Of a stretch of 64,000 nt of DNA, positions 1 to 9,570 are shown piece by piece. Origin of the DNA: Bradyrhizobium sp. (GTDB lineage: Bacteria; Pseudomonadota; Alphaproteobacteria; Rhizobiales; Xanthobacteraceae). Positions within the stretch are counted from its first letter, which is position 1. Every line of letters begins with the position of its first letter. The notes under the pieces were generated by a model. The model ran no database searches and was not told the DNA's origin. It saw only the letters and a program-made list of their open reading frames with translations. The position numbers and the translations under genes are program-made. Location of the stretch: assembly GCF_016213215.1 (NCBI RefSeq), contig NZ_JACRAW010000077.1, forward strand, positions 112,884 to 176,883, in the 5' to 3' direction.

Positions 1-1
1 G

Positions 2-70
2 ATCGAGGGTACGCCCGAACCGCAGCCTGCGGCCAAGCCGAGAGCGAAAAAGAAGTCATCTGCGACCTAG
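2..70 (+). CDS. C-terminal tail of an unidentified protein (partial)
   Basis: The window opens inside a reading frame that ends in TAG at 68-70. The visible 22 residues are rich in Pro, Ala and Lys (ending PRAKKKSSAT), which looks like a disordered basic tail. The stop overlaps the stop of the convergent ABC-F gene in a CTAG tetranucleotide. Too little is present to name the protein. Confidence 0.55.
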   Translation: MEGTPEPQPAAKPRAKKKSSAT

Positions 71-1923
71 CCGGCCGCCTCGTCGTATTGGGCGCTGGCC
101 TCGAGCCATTCCTCTTCCGCGCTTGCCAGCGCGGTGGCGGCGTTGGCGCGGGCCTTGCTCAATTGCGCGGCCTGCTTCGGATCGCGGGTGAAGACATCCG
201 GCAATGCCAGCGCGGTGTCGATCTTGGCGATGATCTCGCTGATCCGGGCGATCTCGGCCTCTGCTTCGGCGATCCGCTTCCTCAGCGGCGCCCGGTTTTC
301 CGCCTTGTTGCGCTGGGGTTTGCCGACCGTGTCGGTCCGTTCGCGCGTCTCGGTGCTGCGCGCCGACAGCACCAGGCGCCGATAATCCTCCAGATCGCCG
401 TCATAACTTGTAACCGTGCGGTCGGCGACCAGCCACAGCCGGTCGGCGCAGGCTTCGATCAGATATTGATCGTGCGAGACCATGATGACCGCGCCGGGAA
501 ACTCGTTGATCGCTTCCGCGAGCGCTGCGCGGCTGTCGATGTCAAGATGGTTGGTCGGCTCGTCCAGGATGATCATGTTGGGCCCGAAGAAGGTCGCGAG
601 CCCGAGCAGCAGCCTTGCCTTCTCGCCGCCCGACAGGCTGCTGGCCGGTGTGTCGGCGGCCTTGCCGGAAAACCCGATCGCGCCGGCCCGCGCGCGCACC
701 TTGGCTTCGGGCGCGTCCTGCATCAGCTTGCGGATGTGATCGTAGGCCGACGCCGCTTCGTCCAGTTCGTCGAGCTGGTGCTGCGCGAAATAGGCGACCG
801 ACAGCTTTTCGGCGCGCGTCATTCTGCCGGAGAACGGCGCAAGGCGACCCGCCAGCAGTTTCACCAGCGTCGACTTGCCGTTGCCGTTGGCGCCCAAGAG
901 CGCGATGCGATCGTCGTTGTCGATCCGCAAGGTGACGCGGTTCAGCACCGGGTTCTCAGGATCATAGCCCACAGAGACATTGTCGACGGCGATGATCGGC
1001 GGCGACAGGGTTTTTTCCGGCGGCGGAAAAGAGATTTCCTGCACGTCCTGCGTCACCAGCGCCGCGACGGGTTTCATCTTCTCCAGCATCTTGACCCGCG
1101 ACTGGGCCTGGCGTGCCTTGGAGGCCTTCGCCTTGAAGCGGTCGACGAAGGCCTGCAGCCGCTTGCGCTCGGACTCCTGGCGCTTGACCGCCTTGGCATC
1201 GAGCATTTCGCGCGCGGCGCGCTGCTCCTCGAAGGCGGAGTAGGTGCCCCGATACAGCGTGAGCTTGCCGCGATCCAGGTGGAGGATCTGGTCGACCGAA
1301 CTCTCCAACAGGTCGCGGTCATGGCTGACCACGATCACGGTGCGTGGGTAGTGGGCGAGGTGGTCTTCGAGCCAGAGCGTGCCTTCGAGGTCGAGATAGT
1401 TGGTGGGCTCGTCGAGCAGCAAAATGTCGGGCACCGCAAACAGAGTGGCCGCGAGTGCAACGCGCATGCGCCAGCCGCCGGAGAATTCCGAGCACGGCCG
1501 CGCCTGGTCAGCCGCGGAAAAGCCGAGACCGCTCAGGATCGCCGCCGCGCGTGCCGGCGCCGAATGGGCATCGATGTCGACGAGGCGGGTCTGGATTTCA
1601 GCAATCCGGTGCGGGTCGGTCGCGCTCTCGGCCTCACGCAACAGGGAATCGCGTTCAAGGTCAGCCTTCAGGACGATCTCGATCAGGCTTTCCGGTCCGT
1701 TGGGTGCCTCCTGAGCGAGACTGCCGACGCGCCAGCGCGGCGGGATCGTGATCGTGCCGCTCTCGGCTGCGAGTTCACCGCGGATGACCTTGAACAAGGT
1801 CGATTTCCCGGTGCCGTTGCGCCCCACAAGGCCGACGCGCGCACCGGGTGCGATCTGCGCGGAACTGTGGTCGATCAGGAGACGTCCGGCGAGCCGGATC
1901 GACAGGTCGGTGATGGACAGCAT
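67..1923 (-). CDS. ABC-F family ATP-binding protein (Uup/YheS-like)
   Basis: A soluble tandem ATPase of 618 aa without membrane segments, as in ABC-F translation factors that act on the ribosome. The first cassette has Walker A GRNGTGKS (residues 34-41), signature SGGWRMRVALA near 148 and Walker B LLLDEPTNYLD near 170. The second has GANGNGKS, LSGGEKARL and IILDEPTNHLD. The charged linker between cassettes fits the ABC-F P-site tRNA interaction motif. A C-terminal helical extension (about 545-618), rich in Ala and Glu, resembles the coiled coil of Uup/YheS. The exact subfamily and substrate cannot be fixed from the sequence. A second ABC-F gene lies at 51352-52974. Confidence 0.93.
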   Translation of the reverse strand: MLSITDLSIRLAGRLLIDHSSAQIAPGARVGLVGRNGTGKSTLFKVIRGELAAESGTITIPPRWRVGSLAQEAPNGPESLIEIVLKADLERDSLLREAESATDPHRIAEIQTRLVDIDAHSAPARAAAILSGLGFSAADQARPCSEFSGGWRMRVALAATLFAVPDILLLDEPTNYLDLEGTLWLEDHLAHYPRTVIVVSHDRDLLESSVDQILHLDRGKLTLYRGTYSAFEEQRAAREMLDAKAVKRQESERKRLQAFVDRFKAKASKARQAQSRVKMLEKMKPVAALVTQDVQEISFPPPEKTLSPPIIAVDNVSVGYDPENPVLNRVTLRIDNDDRIALLGANGNGKSTLVKLLAGRLAPFSGRMTRAEKLSVAYFAQHQLDELDEAASAYDHIRKLMQDAPEAKVRARAGAIGFSGKAADTPASSLSGGEKARLLLGLATFFGPNMIILDEPTNHLDIDSRAALAEAINEFPGAVIMVSHDQYLIEACADRLWLVADRTVTSYDGDLEDYRRLVLSARSTETRERTDTVGKPQRNKAENRAPLRKRIAEAEAEIARISEIIAKIDTALALPDVFTRDPKQAAQLSKARANAATALASAEEEWLEASAQYDEAAG

Positions 1924-1973
1924 GCGGCGTTCTCACCGCTGCCGGCGCCAAACGCAACCCGTTTTTGTAAGCT

Positions 1974-2156
1974 CTAGTTGGGCGAGCCGCCGTCCCGGTC
2001 GCGTTTCCTGAGTTCGTCCATCAGGAACTGAAGATGCGGGGTGAGGCGCGTCTGTGGCCGAAGGTTTTGCTGCAGCCGCTCGCCGACAGCATCGCAAATC
2101 GATCGGCTGGTCTTCCGATCCATCGATTCGCTGTCATTGGCTATTCGGCCGTTCAT
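1974..2156 (-). CDS. Small helical hypothetical protein
   Basis: A 60-aa charged protein beginning MNGRIANDSE and ending in a basic/acidic tail. Residues in the middle (ICDAVGERLQQNLRP, then a helix with LMDELRKRD) suggest two amphipathic helices. The size and the helix-turn-helix-like spacing recall NepR-type small anti-sigma proteins, but I do not see enough to assign it. The start at 2156 is preferred over 2192 because CGGAA lies 7 bases upstream; an internal start at 2123 is also possible. It lies upstream of the ABC-F gene on the same strand. Confidence 0.5.
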   Translation of the reverse strand: MNGRIANDSESMDRKTSRSICDAVGERLQQNLRPQTRLTPHLQFLMDELRKRDRDGGSPN

Positions 2157-2290
2157 GACGGGTTCCGTGGCAATGGTGTCGGCTCGCCTCACCTTACCAA
2201 GTCAGTGGCCGCCAAATTGTTTCGCGCTTTGCTGGCGATAGCGGCGGGTCTAGTTAAAATTGCGTCAAGACAACGCGCCCGCAAGACAAA

Positions 2291-2312
2291 GCCCCGGCGC
2301 AATCGCCGGGGC
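2291..2312 (-). terminator. Rho-independent terminator of the His/Gly-rich protein gene
   Basis: A perfect 9-bp stem (GCCCCGGCG/CGCCGGGGC) with a CAAT loop. Read on the minus strand it is followed by TTTGTCTTGC. It sits 25 bases after the stop of the gene at 2337-2597. Confidence 0.75.
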
Positions 2313-2336
2313 TGTCGTTCGCGGTCGCCAATTCGA

Positions 2337-2597
2337 TCAGTAGCAGCGGTTCACAAGCTGCCAGCGCGGCCCCCAAGGCGTGGGAACCAGCTGTCGGACG
2401 TAGCAGCCGCCGTGGCCGTAAACACGGGGGCCGCGGACAAAGTGGCGCGGTCCGCCGTGATGCCCTCCGCCGTGATGCCATCCGCCGTGCCAGCCACCGC
2501 CATGCCAGCCGCCCCCGGCGGAGGCTGAAGTCGGCGCCAGGGCCGCTGCACCCAGTGACGCCGCGGCAACTGCAACCAGCGAGAGTTTGCGTAACAT
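2337..2597 (-). CDS. Small secreted His/Gly-rich protein
   Basis: An 86-aa protein with a clear Sec signal peptide (MLRKLSLVAVAAASLGAAAL, cleavage probably after SASA near residue 27). The mature part is a run of Gly, His and Trp (GGGWHGG-type repeats), then a short C-terminal part with two Cys. Histidine density suggests metal binding in the periplasm or at the surface, but this is inference. Small proteins of this layout are frequent in Bradyrhizobium. It has its own terminator, so it is probably monocistronic. Confidence 0.75.
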   Translation of the reverse strand: MLRKLSLVAVAAASLGAAALAPTSASAGGGWHGGGWHGGWHHGGGHHGGPRHFVRGPRVYGHGGCYVRQLVPTPWGPRWQLVNRCY

Positions 2598-2901
2598 GGT
2601 CGTCTCCTTGAACCAATTCGGCGCAGCAGGCGCCGCCTGATGGATTTGCGACGGCCCACCACTCTAGTCCCGAGAATCTTAAGAGGCTTGAAGTGGCGGT
2701 CCGTTGCAGAAAGACTATTCCTGCCAGGCTGAACCGTGCCGCGACGGGCGCTGCAGAAAGGGTTCATCTTCGTGAAATTGTTGTAATTCCGGAGCTTTCC
2801 ATCTGGCCGCTGGCGCAAGCCGTAGGCCTACTCGCTTGCCGTTCGCGATGGGCGCCGATATAAGCCGCCAACTCCCACAGTCCGCTATTCAAGGAAGCAC
2901 C
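2598..2901. other. Divergent intergenic region
   Basis: About 300 bases between the His/Gly-rich gene (minus) and ndk (plus). It should hold two divergent promoters. I see no convincing small gene or RNA structure. Confidence 0.5.
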
Positions 2902-3324
2902 ATGGCGATTGAACGCACCTTCTCGATCATCAAGCCCGACGCGACCGCCCGCAACCTCACCGGTGCGGTCAACGCCGTGATCGAAAAGGCGGGGCTTCGC
3001 GTCGTGGCCCAGAAGCGGATCCGCATGACCAAGGAGCAGGCGGAGACCTTCTATGCCGTCCACAAGAGCCGGCCGTTCTTCGGCGAGCTCGTCGAGTTCA
3101 TGACCTCGGGCCCGGTCGTGGTGCAGGTCCTCGAAGGCGAGAACGCCATTGCCAAATACCGCGAGGTGATGGGCGCGACCGATCCGGCCAAGGCAGCCGA
3201 CGGCACGATCCGCAAACTCTATGCAAAGTCGATCGGCGAGAACTCGGTGCACGGGTCGGACGCGCCGGAGAGGGCGGTGGTCGAGATCGCTCAATTCTTC
3301 TCGGGCAACGAAATCGTCGGCTGA
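2902..3324 (+). CDS. ndk: Nucleoside diphosphate kinase
   Basis: A cytosolic enzyme that moves the gamma-phosphate of ATP onto NDPs through a phosphohistidine. The 140-aa length is the family norm. It starts [14 protein letters not shown] and carries the active-site segment NSVHGSD, with the catalytic His near residue 117. The start at 2902 is chosen over an in-frame ATG at 2836 because AAGGAAG lies just upstream and family members begin with this MAIERT segment. A TerC-family gene follows 42 bases later. Confidence 0.97.
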   Translation: MAIERTFSIIKPDATARNLTGAVNAVIEKAGLRVVAQKRIRMTKEQAETFYAVHKSRPFFGELVEFMTSGPVVVQVLEGENAIAKYREVMGATDPAKAADGTIRKLYAKSIGENSVHGSDAPERAVVEIAQFFSGNEIVG

Positions 3325-3366
3325 TCCGCCGACTTTGGCGCTGGCCGCTGGCCGAAAGGAACTATC

Positions 3367-4224
3367 GTGGACTGGCTTTGGCAGATGCTGGACCCCGGCA
3401 ACGTCGGGAATGCTCTCGCCGCGTTCAACAAGGAAATGGTAGAGCCGGCGTTCTGGGTGGCCGTCGGGAAGATCATCTGGATCAACATCCTCCTGTCCGG
3501 CGATAACGCGCTGGTGATTGCGCTGGCGTGCCGCGGCCTGCAGCCGCGGCATCGGCTTTGGGGCATGGTGCTTGGCGCCGGCGCGGCCGTGCTGCTGCGT
3601 ATCATCTTCACCGGCATCGTTGTGACGCTGATGGGACTGCCGTACCTCAAGCTGGCCGGCGGGCTGGCGCTGCTCTTCATTGCGACCAAACTGGTCGTCC
3701 CTGACAATGAGGGGGAGGACGAGGTCGAGTCCGCCTCCCATCTGTGGCACGCCGTGCAGATCGTCCTGATCGCCGACATCGTCATGAGCCTGGACAACGT
3801 CATCGCGGTGGCGGCCGCCGCCAAAGGCAGCGTGCCGCTGTTGATCTTCGGCCTTGCCATCAGCATTCCGCTGATCGTCGCCGGTGCCGCGCTGATCATG
3901 GCGCTGCTTGAAAAACTGCCGGTCCTGGTTTGGGCCGGTGCTGCGCTGTTGGGCTGGATCGCGGGCGAGGTGATCGCGACCGATCCCGGCGTTCATCCGA
4001 AGCTGAACGAACTGTCCGCCGGCCCGCTCGGCCAGATGCTGGATTCGTGGCTCGCCGCCTTGCGGATTGCGCCGCAATTCGCTCACGAGGGGCCGGGCAG
4101 CGAGTTCGCCTGCGCCGCGCTTGGCGTCGTCATCGTTCTGACCGCCGGCTACATCTGGCGGCGGCGCAGCCTGTATCACTCGGCGCTGCAGGCCTCCAAG
4201 CGCCACGCCGAAATCTCGGGCTGA
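3367..4224 (+). CDS. TerC/YjbE-family integral membrane protein
   Basis: A polytopic inner-membrane protein of 285 aa starting with GTG, with GAAAGGAA upstream. It shows the acidic TerC hallmarks within helices: NILLSGDNALVIAL near residue 40 and DIVMSLDNVIAVAA near 140. These Asp residues are thought to bind metal in this family, which includes Mn2+ exporters and tellurite-resistance proteins. A hydrophilic loop (DNEGEDEVES) separates the two halves. The protein is longer than simple YjbE proteins because a segment near 195-255 leads to a last helix. The substrate is inferred, not shown. Confidence 0.88.
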   Translation: MDWLWQMLDPGNVGNALAAFNKEMVEPAFWVAVGKIIWINILLSGDNALVIALACRGLQPRHRLWGMVLGAGAAVLLRIIFTGIVVTLMGLPYLKLAGGLALLFIATKLVVPDNEGEDEVESASHLWHAVQIVLIADIVMSLDNVIAVAAAAKGSVPLLIFGLAISIPLIVAGAALIMALLEKLPVLVWAGAALLGWIAGEVIATDPGVHPKLNELSAGPLGQMLDSWLAALRIAPQFAHEGPGSEFACAALGVVIVLTAGYIWRRRSLYHSALQASKRHAEISG

Positions 4225-5727
4225 CTATCTCCTGACGATCGAGCCGGAGCGGCCGATCAATCGGGCGAGCTGCTTGAAGCGGCTGCCGACGCGATCGGCG
4301 ACGAGATCGCCCATGCGGTGCTCGAACACCAGCATGAGTTCGTTGCTTCGGTTGCGGAAGTGGGTTGCCGGCAACACGCCGGGCCGCGCCGCCGAGATCA
4401 GATGAGCCACCCGCAAGGCGGCGCCGAGCAGCTGGGCGCGCTCGAGCGTGGCAGGCGAAACCATGTCCTGGATGATTGGCGGCGGCTCGTTCTCCTCGCG
4501 CAAGCCGGCATATCGATAGAAGACCGACAGCGCGACGAAGGCCCGACCTTCGTGGGTAATCGCGCCGAAATTGCCGTTGGTGATCAGGCTGAGCGTCTGC
4601 TCGCCGCGATGATCCGGATGCACGCGCCAGCCGATGTCGGAAAGCAGGCAGGCGGCGTGGCGCAGGCGGCGCTCTTCCTCGCTCTCGCGCAGCTTGATCA
4701 CGCGCATGAAGCGATCGGTCCAATCGATCAATTCGTGCGCATGGCGTGCCGATCGCGACAGGAGCTGGTTCAAGGCCTCGGCGGCGCAGATCAGCCCGTC
4801 CTTGGCGCGCTCGGACTCCGGCAGCTTCTCGTGCAGCAGGCCTTCGCGCACGCCGTAGGTCGAGAACACGATGGTCGTCGGCTTGGCCACGCGGATAATG
4901 TACTCGAGGACGAGCGCCGCATAGGTCAATAACGGCCGCCGCGCATCGGCCACCACTTCGATATCGGCCAGCATGTTGGCCGCGGCCAGCCGCCGCAGTC
5001 GCCGCGCGAAATCCAGGGCGTCGGGTGCCGGGATCGAATAGCCGTGCATCACCTGCAGGGGATATCCGCTCTGGATGATGTGGATGCGCGCCAGCGCGCG
5101 CCAGGTGCCCCCGACCGCGTAGAAGGTGCGGCCGTTGCCGGCCTTGAGTTGCGATACATCCGACAACTTGTTCCTGACGATACGCTCCGCCCGCTTCAGC
5201 GATTTGTGGGCAAGGTCCTGCAGCGCGAGCCCGCCGAGCGGCAACGTGACGCCGCCGCGAACGCTGTTGCGTCGCACGTCGATCAGTTCCAGCGAGCCGC
5301 CGCCGAGATCGCCGACGATGCCATCCGGCTCGTGAACGCCGGAAACCACGCCGAGCGCCGATAGGTGCGCCTCGCGCGGTCCGGACAGGATCTCGATCTT
5401 GACGCCGCAGATGCGTTCGGCCTTGGCGATGAAGTCCGGGCCGTTGCTGGCGTCGCGACAGGCGGCGGTCGCGATGGCATAGATGCGACCGACCTGCATC
5501 ACCTTGCAGAGCGCGTGAAACCGCCGCAGCGAGGTCAAGGCCCTGGCGACGGCGTCGGGAGGCAAAAGCCCCGTGCTCTGCACCTCGCGGCCCAGCCCGC
5601 ACAGCGTCTTTTCGTTGAAAAGGGGCAGAAGACTGCGCGTCAGCGTTTCATAGACGACGAGACGAACGGAGTTCGAGCCGATGTCGATCACCGCGACGCT
5701 TGAGCCGCGCTTGCGCCGCCGTTTCAC
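4225..5727 (-). CDS. ppx: Exopolyphosphatase / Ppx-GppA phosphatase
   Basis: A 500-aa member of the ASKHA-fold Ppx/GppA family, which removes terminal phosphate from polyphosphate or pppGpp. The N-terminus has the phosphate-1 motif VAVIDIGSNSVRLVVYE after a basic leader, and phosphate-2 GIVGDLGGGSLEL near residue 140. The C-terminal part contains HD-domain-like segments (RRLRHAACLLSDIGWR). The start is 12 bases after the end of ppk on the same strand, so the two are very probably one transcript that makes and breaks polyphosphate. Ppx versus GppA activity cannot be decided by eye. Confidence 0.93.
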   Translation of the reverse strand: MKRRRKRGSSVAVIDIGSNSVRLVVYETLTRSLLPLFNEKTLCGLGREVQSTGLLPPDAVARALTSLRRFHALCKVMQVGRIYAIATAACRDASNGPDFIAKAERICGVKIEILSGPREAHLSALGVVSGVHEPDGIVGDLGGGSLELIDVRRNSVRGGVTLPLGGLALQDLAHKSLKRAERIVRNKLSDVSQLKAGNGRTFYAVGGTWRALARIHIIQSGYPLQVMHGYSIPAPDALDFARRLRRLAAANMLADIEVVADARRPLLTYAALVLEYIIRVAKPTTIVFSTYGVREGLLHEKLPESERAKDGLICAAEALNQLLSRSARHAHELIDWTDRFMRVIKLRESEEERRLRHAACLLSDIGWRVHPDHRGEQTLSLITNGNFGAITHEGRAFVALSVFYRYAGLREENEPPPIIQDMVSPATLERAQLLGAALRVAHLISAARPGVLPATHFRNRSNELMLVFEHRMGDLVADRVGSRFKQLARLIGRSGSIVRR

Positions 5728-5739
5728 GGCAAGCTCCCC

Positions 5740-7938
5740 CTACGAGGAGTGATGGCGTTCGGTACGGCGCGTGAGCCGGCGAGGCGAGGATTCCTTGAGC
5801 GACTTTCCACGGCCAGAGAGACTCGGATTCGTCATGAAGTAATTGTGCACGTTGAAAGGCTCTTCGCCTTTCGCGGTCTTCATACGCGTTGACGACCCGT
5901 CCGGCAACAATTGCCAGCTTTGCTCGTTGTCCTTCAGATTCGCGACCATGATCTGCTCGAGAACCTGCTGATGCACCGTCGGATTTTGCAGCGGACACAC
6001 GATCTCGACGCGGCGGTCGAGGTTGCGCGGCATCATGTCGGCGGAGGAGATATACACAGCCGCTTTTGCGCTCGGCAGGCCCTGGCCCATCCCGAAACAG
6101 TAGATTCGGCCGTGCTCGAGGAAGCGGCCGATGATCGACTTGACGCGGATGTTTTCCGAAAGGCCGTGAATTCCCGGACGCAGGCAGCAGATGCCGCGCA
6201 CCACGAGCTCGATCGAGACCCCGGCCTGCGAAGCTTCGTAAAGCGCGTCGATGATGTCGGGATCGACCAGCGAGTTCATCTTCATCCAGATCGTGGCCGG
6301 CCTGCCGTGCCGCGCATGGCTGGTCTCGCCCTGAATGTGCTCGATGATGCGCTTGCGCAACGTCATCGGCGACACCGCCATCTTTTCGAGATCGCTGGGC
6401 GCGGCATAGCCGGTGATGAAGTTGAATACCCGCGCAGCGTCGCGGCCGATCGTCGGATCGGAGGTGAAATAGGACAGGTCGGTATAGATGCGCGCGGTGA
6501 CCGGGTGATAGTTGCCCGTGCCGGTGTGAACGTAGGTCGTGAGGCTTCCGCTCTCGCGGCGTACCACCATCGACAGCTTGGCGTGGGTCTTCAGTTCGAG
6601 AAAGCCGTAGACGACCTGAACGCCGGCGCGTTCAAGGTCGCGCGCCCACCGGATGTTGGCCTCCTCGTCGAAGCGCGCCTTCAACTCGATCAGCGCGGTC
6701 ACCGACTTGCCGGCTTCCGCCGCTTCGGCCAGCGCCCGCACGATCGGGGAGTTGTTGGAGGTACGGTAAAGCGTCTGCTTGATGGCGACGACGTCGGGAT
6801 CGCGCGCGGCCTGCTGCAGGAACTGCACGACGACATCGAAGGATTCGTACGGGTGATGGACGATCAGGTCCTTCTGGCGGATTGCGGCGAAGATGTCGCC
6901 TCCGTGCTCGCGCACACGCTCCGGATGACGCGGCACATAGGGAGCGAATTCGAGGTCCGGGCGGTCGATCCGGGTGAGTTGCGACAACTCATTCATCGCC
7001 AGCACGCCATCGACCAGGAACACTTCGTCATCGGCGGCGGAGAGCGCGTGCTGCACGAACATGCGGAGCTGTTCCGGCATCTTGGCGTCGATCTCGAGCC
7101 GGATCACCGATCCGCGCCGCCGCCGCTTCAGCGCGCTCTCGAACAGCCGCACCAGGTCTTCGGCCTCTTCCTCGATTTCGAGCTCGGAGTCACGGATGAT
7201 GCGGAAGGCACCCTGGCCGTGGACGTTGTAGCCGGGGAACAGGCGGTTGATGAACAGGCAAGTGGCTTGTTCCAGCGAGATCAGCCGGAACGAGCCGTCC
7301 TTGCCGGCGGGCATACGGATGAAGCGGTCGATCTTGCCCGGCATGCGGATGAGGGCGTTCATCTGCTTGCCGTCGGAAGCGCGCGCGAGTTGCAGGGCTA
7401 TGGTGAAGCCCAGGCTCGGGATGAAGGGAAACGGATGCGCGGGATCGATCGCCAGCGGCGTCAGCAGCGGAAAGATGTTGTGGAGGAAGTAATCCTCCAT
7501 CCAGACGCGCTCGGCCTTGGTGACGTCCTTGCCGTCGACGAGAACAATCCCGGCTTCGGCGAGGATGGGGCGCAACTCGCCCCAGATCGCCTGCTGGTCC
7601 GTGGCAAGCTGGGAGACGCTCCGGTTGATCAAGACGAGCTGCTCGGCCGGGGTGAGCCCGTCCGGGCTGCGTTCGGCAATGCCTTCCCGGATTTGGGCCT
7701 TGATGCCGGCGACACGCACCATGAAGAACTCATCAAGGTTATTCGCCGAAATCGACAGGAACCGCACCCGTTCCAGCAGCGGATGGCTGGTGTTGACCGC
7801 TTCCTCGAGCACACGCCGATTGAAATGCAGCCAGGAAAGCTCGCGGTTGATGAACCGTTCCGGGGATATGGCGATTGCCGGAATGGTCGCGACTTCCGCT
7901 TCTTTCTCTTTTAATTCAATGGTTTGCGCGGAATCCAT
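5740..7938 (-). CDS. ppk1: Polyphosphate kinase 1
   Basis: A 732-aa enzyme that reversibly polymerises the gamma-phosphate of ATP into polyphosphate. The N-domain motif is [19 protein letters not shown], and the catalytic domain has [17 protein letters not shown] and the phosphohistidine region [12 protein letters not shown]. The DLDRR-like segment [12 protein letters not shown] closes the C-terminal domain. The length is close to the family's usual 690-730 aa, with a short variable N-terminal tail. It is the first gene of a ppk-ppx operon. No clear PHO box was seen in the 145 bases upstream. Confidence 0.96.
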   Translation of the reverse strand: MDSAQTIELKEKEAEVATIPAIAISPERFINRELSWLHFNRRVLEEAVNTSHPLLERVRFLSISANNLDEFFMVRVAGIKAQIREGIAERSPDGLTPAEQLVLINRSVSQLATDQQAIWGELRPILAEAGIVLVDGKDVTKAERVWMEDYFLHNIFPLLTPLAIDPAHPFPFIPSLGFTIALQLARASDGKQMNALIRMPGKIDRFIRMPAGKDGSFRLISLEQATCLFINRLFPGYNVHGQGAFRIIRDSELEIEEEAEDLVRLFESALKRRRRGSVIRLEIDAKMPEQLRMFVQHALSAADDEVFLVDGVLAMNELSQLTRIDRPDLEFAPYVPRHPERVREHGGDIFAAIRQKDLIVHHPYESFDVVVQFLQQAARDPDVVAIKQTLYRTSNNSPIVRALAEAAEAGKSVTALIELKARFDEEANIRWARDLERAGVQVVYGFLELKTHAKLSMVVRRESGSLTTYVHTGTGNYHPVTARIYTDLSYFTSDPTIGRDAARVFNFITGYAAPSDLEKMAVSPMTLRKRIIEHIQGETSHARHGRPATIWMKMNSLVDPDIIDALYEASQAGVSIELVVRGICCLRPGIHGLSENIRVKSIIGRFLEHGRIYCFGMGQGLPSAKAAVYISSADMMPRNLDRRVEIVCPLQNPTVHQQVLEQIMVANLKDNEQSWQLLPDGSSTRMKTAKGEEPFNVHNYFMTNPSLSGRGKSLKESSPRRLTRRTERHHSS

Positions 7939-8083
7939 CAGGTTTCAGTCCATCTTGCTATCGTCCGTAGGGATATAGGTACGCGAACGCCGCAGAACAT
8001 CCGTTAGCGCGACGACGTTTCGATGACATTGATGGCGCGGACGCCAGGCCCGTCAAGACATCCGCCTATGTGGATACCGCCGT

Positions 8084-8761
8084 CTAACCGTTGCGCAGAA
8101 CCTCGGTCGCCAGGGCCCGGGTGATCGGGCGGCCCTGCCGCAAGGCCTCGGCATCGAGAAGCTCCACGGCCCGCCGCGCCGCGGCCGAGGAACGCTCCAG
8201 GCGGGTCGCCAGATAGCCGACCACGCTTTCGTCCACGGTCATCTGCCGGTCGGCGCAGAACTTCACGATCAGGGCGCGAAACAACTGGTCGTCGGGTGGC
8301 ACGAGTGAGACGACCGGCACGGCGCGCAGCCTCGATCGCAGGTCGTTCAGCTCGACGTCGAGAGCGGCAGGTGGTGTGCGGGCGGTGATCAGGACGTAGG
8401 CGGCTTCCTCCCTCGCAAGATTCAGGAGGTGAAACAGTGCGCGTTCGTCGAAATGTTTCGGCTCCAGATCCTCCACGACCAGCGAGCCGGTGGCCAGTGC
8501 AGCCGGCACGGAGGCCGAGGTCAGGGCGGAAGCGGTGGTGGAGCGTGCGCCAGATTCCTGGGCCCAGATGGCAGCGAGATGACTCTTGCCAGAACCTTCC
8601 GGTCCGATCACAAACATGATCCGGTTCGGCCATTCCGGCCAGCTGTCGATCAAGGTCAATGCGGCGGCGTTCGCGGGACCTTCCAGGAAATTGTCGCGGT
8701 CGAAGTTCTCCGTGTGCGGCAGCGCAAATGCCAACTGACGGGGGGGAACGCGACCTGCCAC
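8084..8761 (-). CDS. hdaA: DnaA regulatory inactivator HdaA-like protein
   Basis: A 225-aa AAA+ protein resembling the ATPase core of DnaA without its DNA-binding domain. It begins with a clamp-binding-like segment (RQLAFALPH), then Walker A GPEGSGKS near residues 53-60 and a Walker B-like LVVEDLE. In alphaproteobacteria HdaA works with the DNA polymerase sliding clamp to stimulate ATP hydrolysis by DnaA and prevent re-initiation. The Q-L-x-F motif at the N-terminus fits this clamp link. A CDP-alcohol phosphatidyltransferase gene lies upstream on the same strand, 113 bases away. Confidence 0.85.
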   Translation of the reverse strand: MAGRVPPRQLAFALPHTENFDRDNFLEGPANAAALTLIDSWPEWPNRIMFVIGPEGSGKSHLAAIWAQESGARSTTASALTSASVPAALATGSLVVEDLEPKHFDERALFHLLNLAREEAAYVLITARTPPAALDVELNDLRSRLRAVPVVSLVPPDDQLFRALIVKFCADRQMTVDESVVGYLATRLERSSAAARRAVELLDAEALRQGRPITRALATEVLRNG

Positions 8762-8874
8762 GCATTTTACTCCATGCCGGATCGCACCGGGCCGGGTAAG
8801 CCAGCAGCGCTGCGTCGATTATCCGGTTTCGTTACTTCGGCTTCGTTACTTTAGGGTCCGTTATTCTGAGTTCT

Positions 8875-9417
8875 TCACTTGGCGTCGATGGTGCTCATGT
8901 GCCTCACCCACTCGACGAGATAAAGGGATACGGAAGCCAGCGTAAGTACCGTGACCAGACCCATGAGTATCATATCATAGGGCGCTGGATTGAAGCCGAA
9001 AGCCAACGAGGCGAGCACCAGCGCCGCGAAGGCCACCTGGGCCACCGTGTTTAGCTTGGATACCATCAAGGGCCGCATGGGGATCGGTTTGTCGAACAGC
9101 CAGGACACGATCACCGCGGTCACGATCATGATGTCGCGCGACACGACCAGGATCACGATCCAGCGGGGGATTGCCCCCCAGATTCCGAGCGCCATGTAGA
9201 TCGAGACCAGGAGCGCCTTGTCGGCGAGCGGATCGAGCAGGGCGCCCAGCTCGCTGGCCATGTTGAAGCGCTTGGCGAGGAACCCGTCCACGGCGTCGCT
9301 GACGCCGGCCACCACGAAGACGGCGAACGCGACCTCCATCTGGCTTGAAACGATCGCCCAGACGACGATCGGGACCAGCATGATGCGGCCCAAAGTAATA
9401 ATGTTCGGAATGCTCAC
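8875..9417 (-). CDS. CDP-alcohol phosphatidyltransferase (PgsA-like)
   Basis: A 180-aa inner-membrane enzyme with about five hydrophobic segments. It carries the family signature in the form DAVDGFLAKR, then GALLDPLADK, which supplies the metal-binding aspartates. The usual AR of the motif is AK here. Members make phosphatidylglycerophosphate or related phospholipids from CDP-diacylglycerol. The length fits PgsA, but cardiolipin-type or other alcohols cannot be excluded. It is divergent from purM, with about 150 bases between them. Confidence 0.88.
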   Translation of the reverse strand: MSIPNIITLGRIMLVPIVVWAIVSSQMEVAFAVFVVAGVSDAVDGFLAKRFNMASELGALLDPLADKALLVSIYMALGIWGAIPRWIVILVVSRDIMIVTAVIVSWLFDKPIPMRPLMVSKLNTVAQVAFAALVLASLAFGFNPAPYDMILMGLVTVLTLASVSLYLVEWVRHMSTIDAK

Positions 9418-9570
9418 TCGGCGCTTCCCGGCACCCGGTCTGAACTAAAGCCGGCCCTTGGCGGGGTGAGCCGGTTCTCCTCTACATAGTACACGGGCGA
9501 AGGCCTTGCGAGCCATTGCACGGGAGCGGAATCCGACGTAACCAGCCGGTCCAGCATCTGGAAATCGGGC

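Noticed and set aside
88..1977. A 629-aa open frame on the plus strand opposite the ABC-F gene
   Set aside because: It is antisense to a gene with complete ABC motifs and lacks domain-like sequence; high GC makes such long false frames common.
2764..4206. A 480-aa minus frame over ndk and the TerC gene
   Set aside because: The plus-strand genes are clear; the frame is rich in His/Asp/Arg as expected of an antisense shadow.
5911..7914. A 667-aa frame opposite ppk1
   Set aside because: ppk1 has all catalytic motifs; no motif in the opposite frame.
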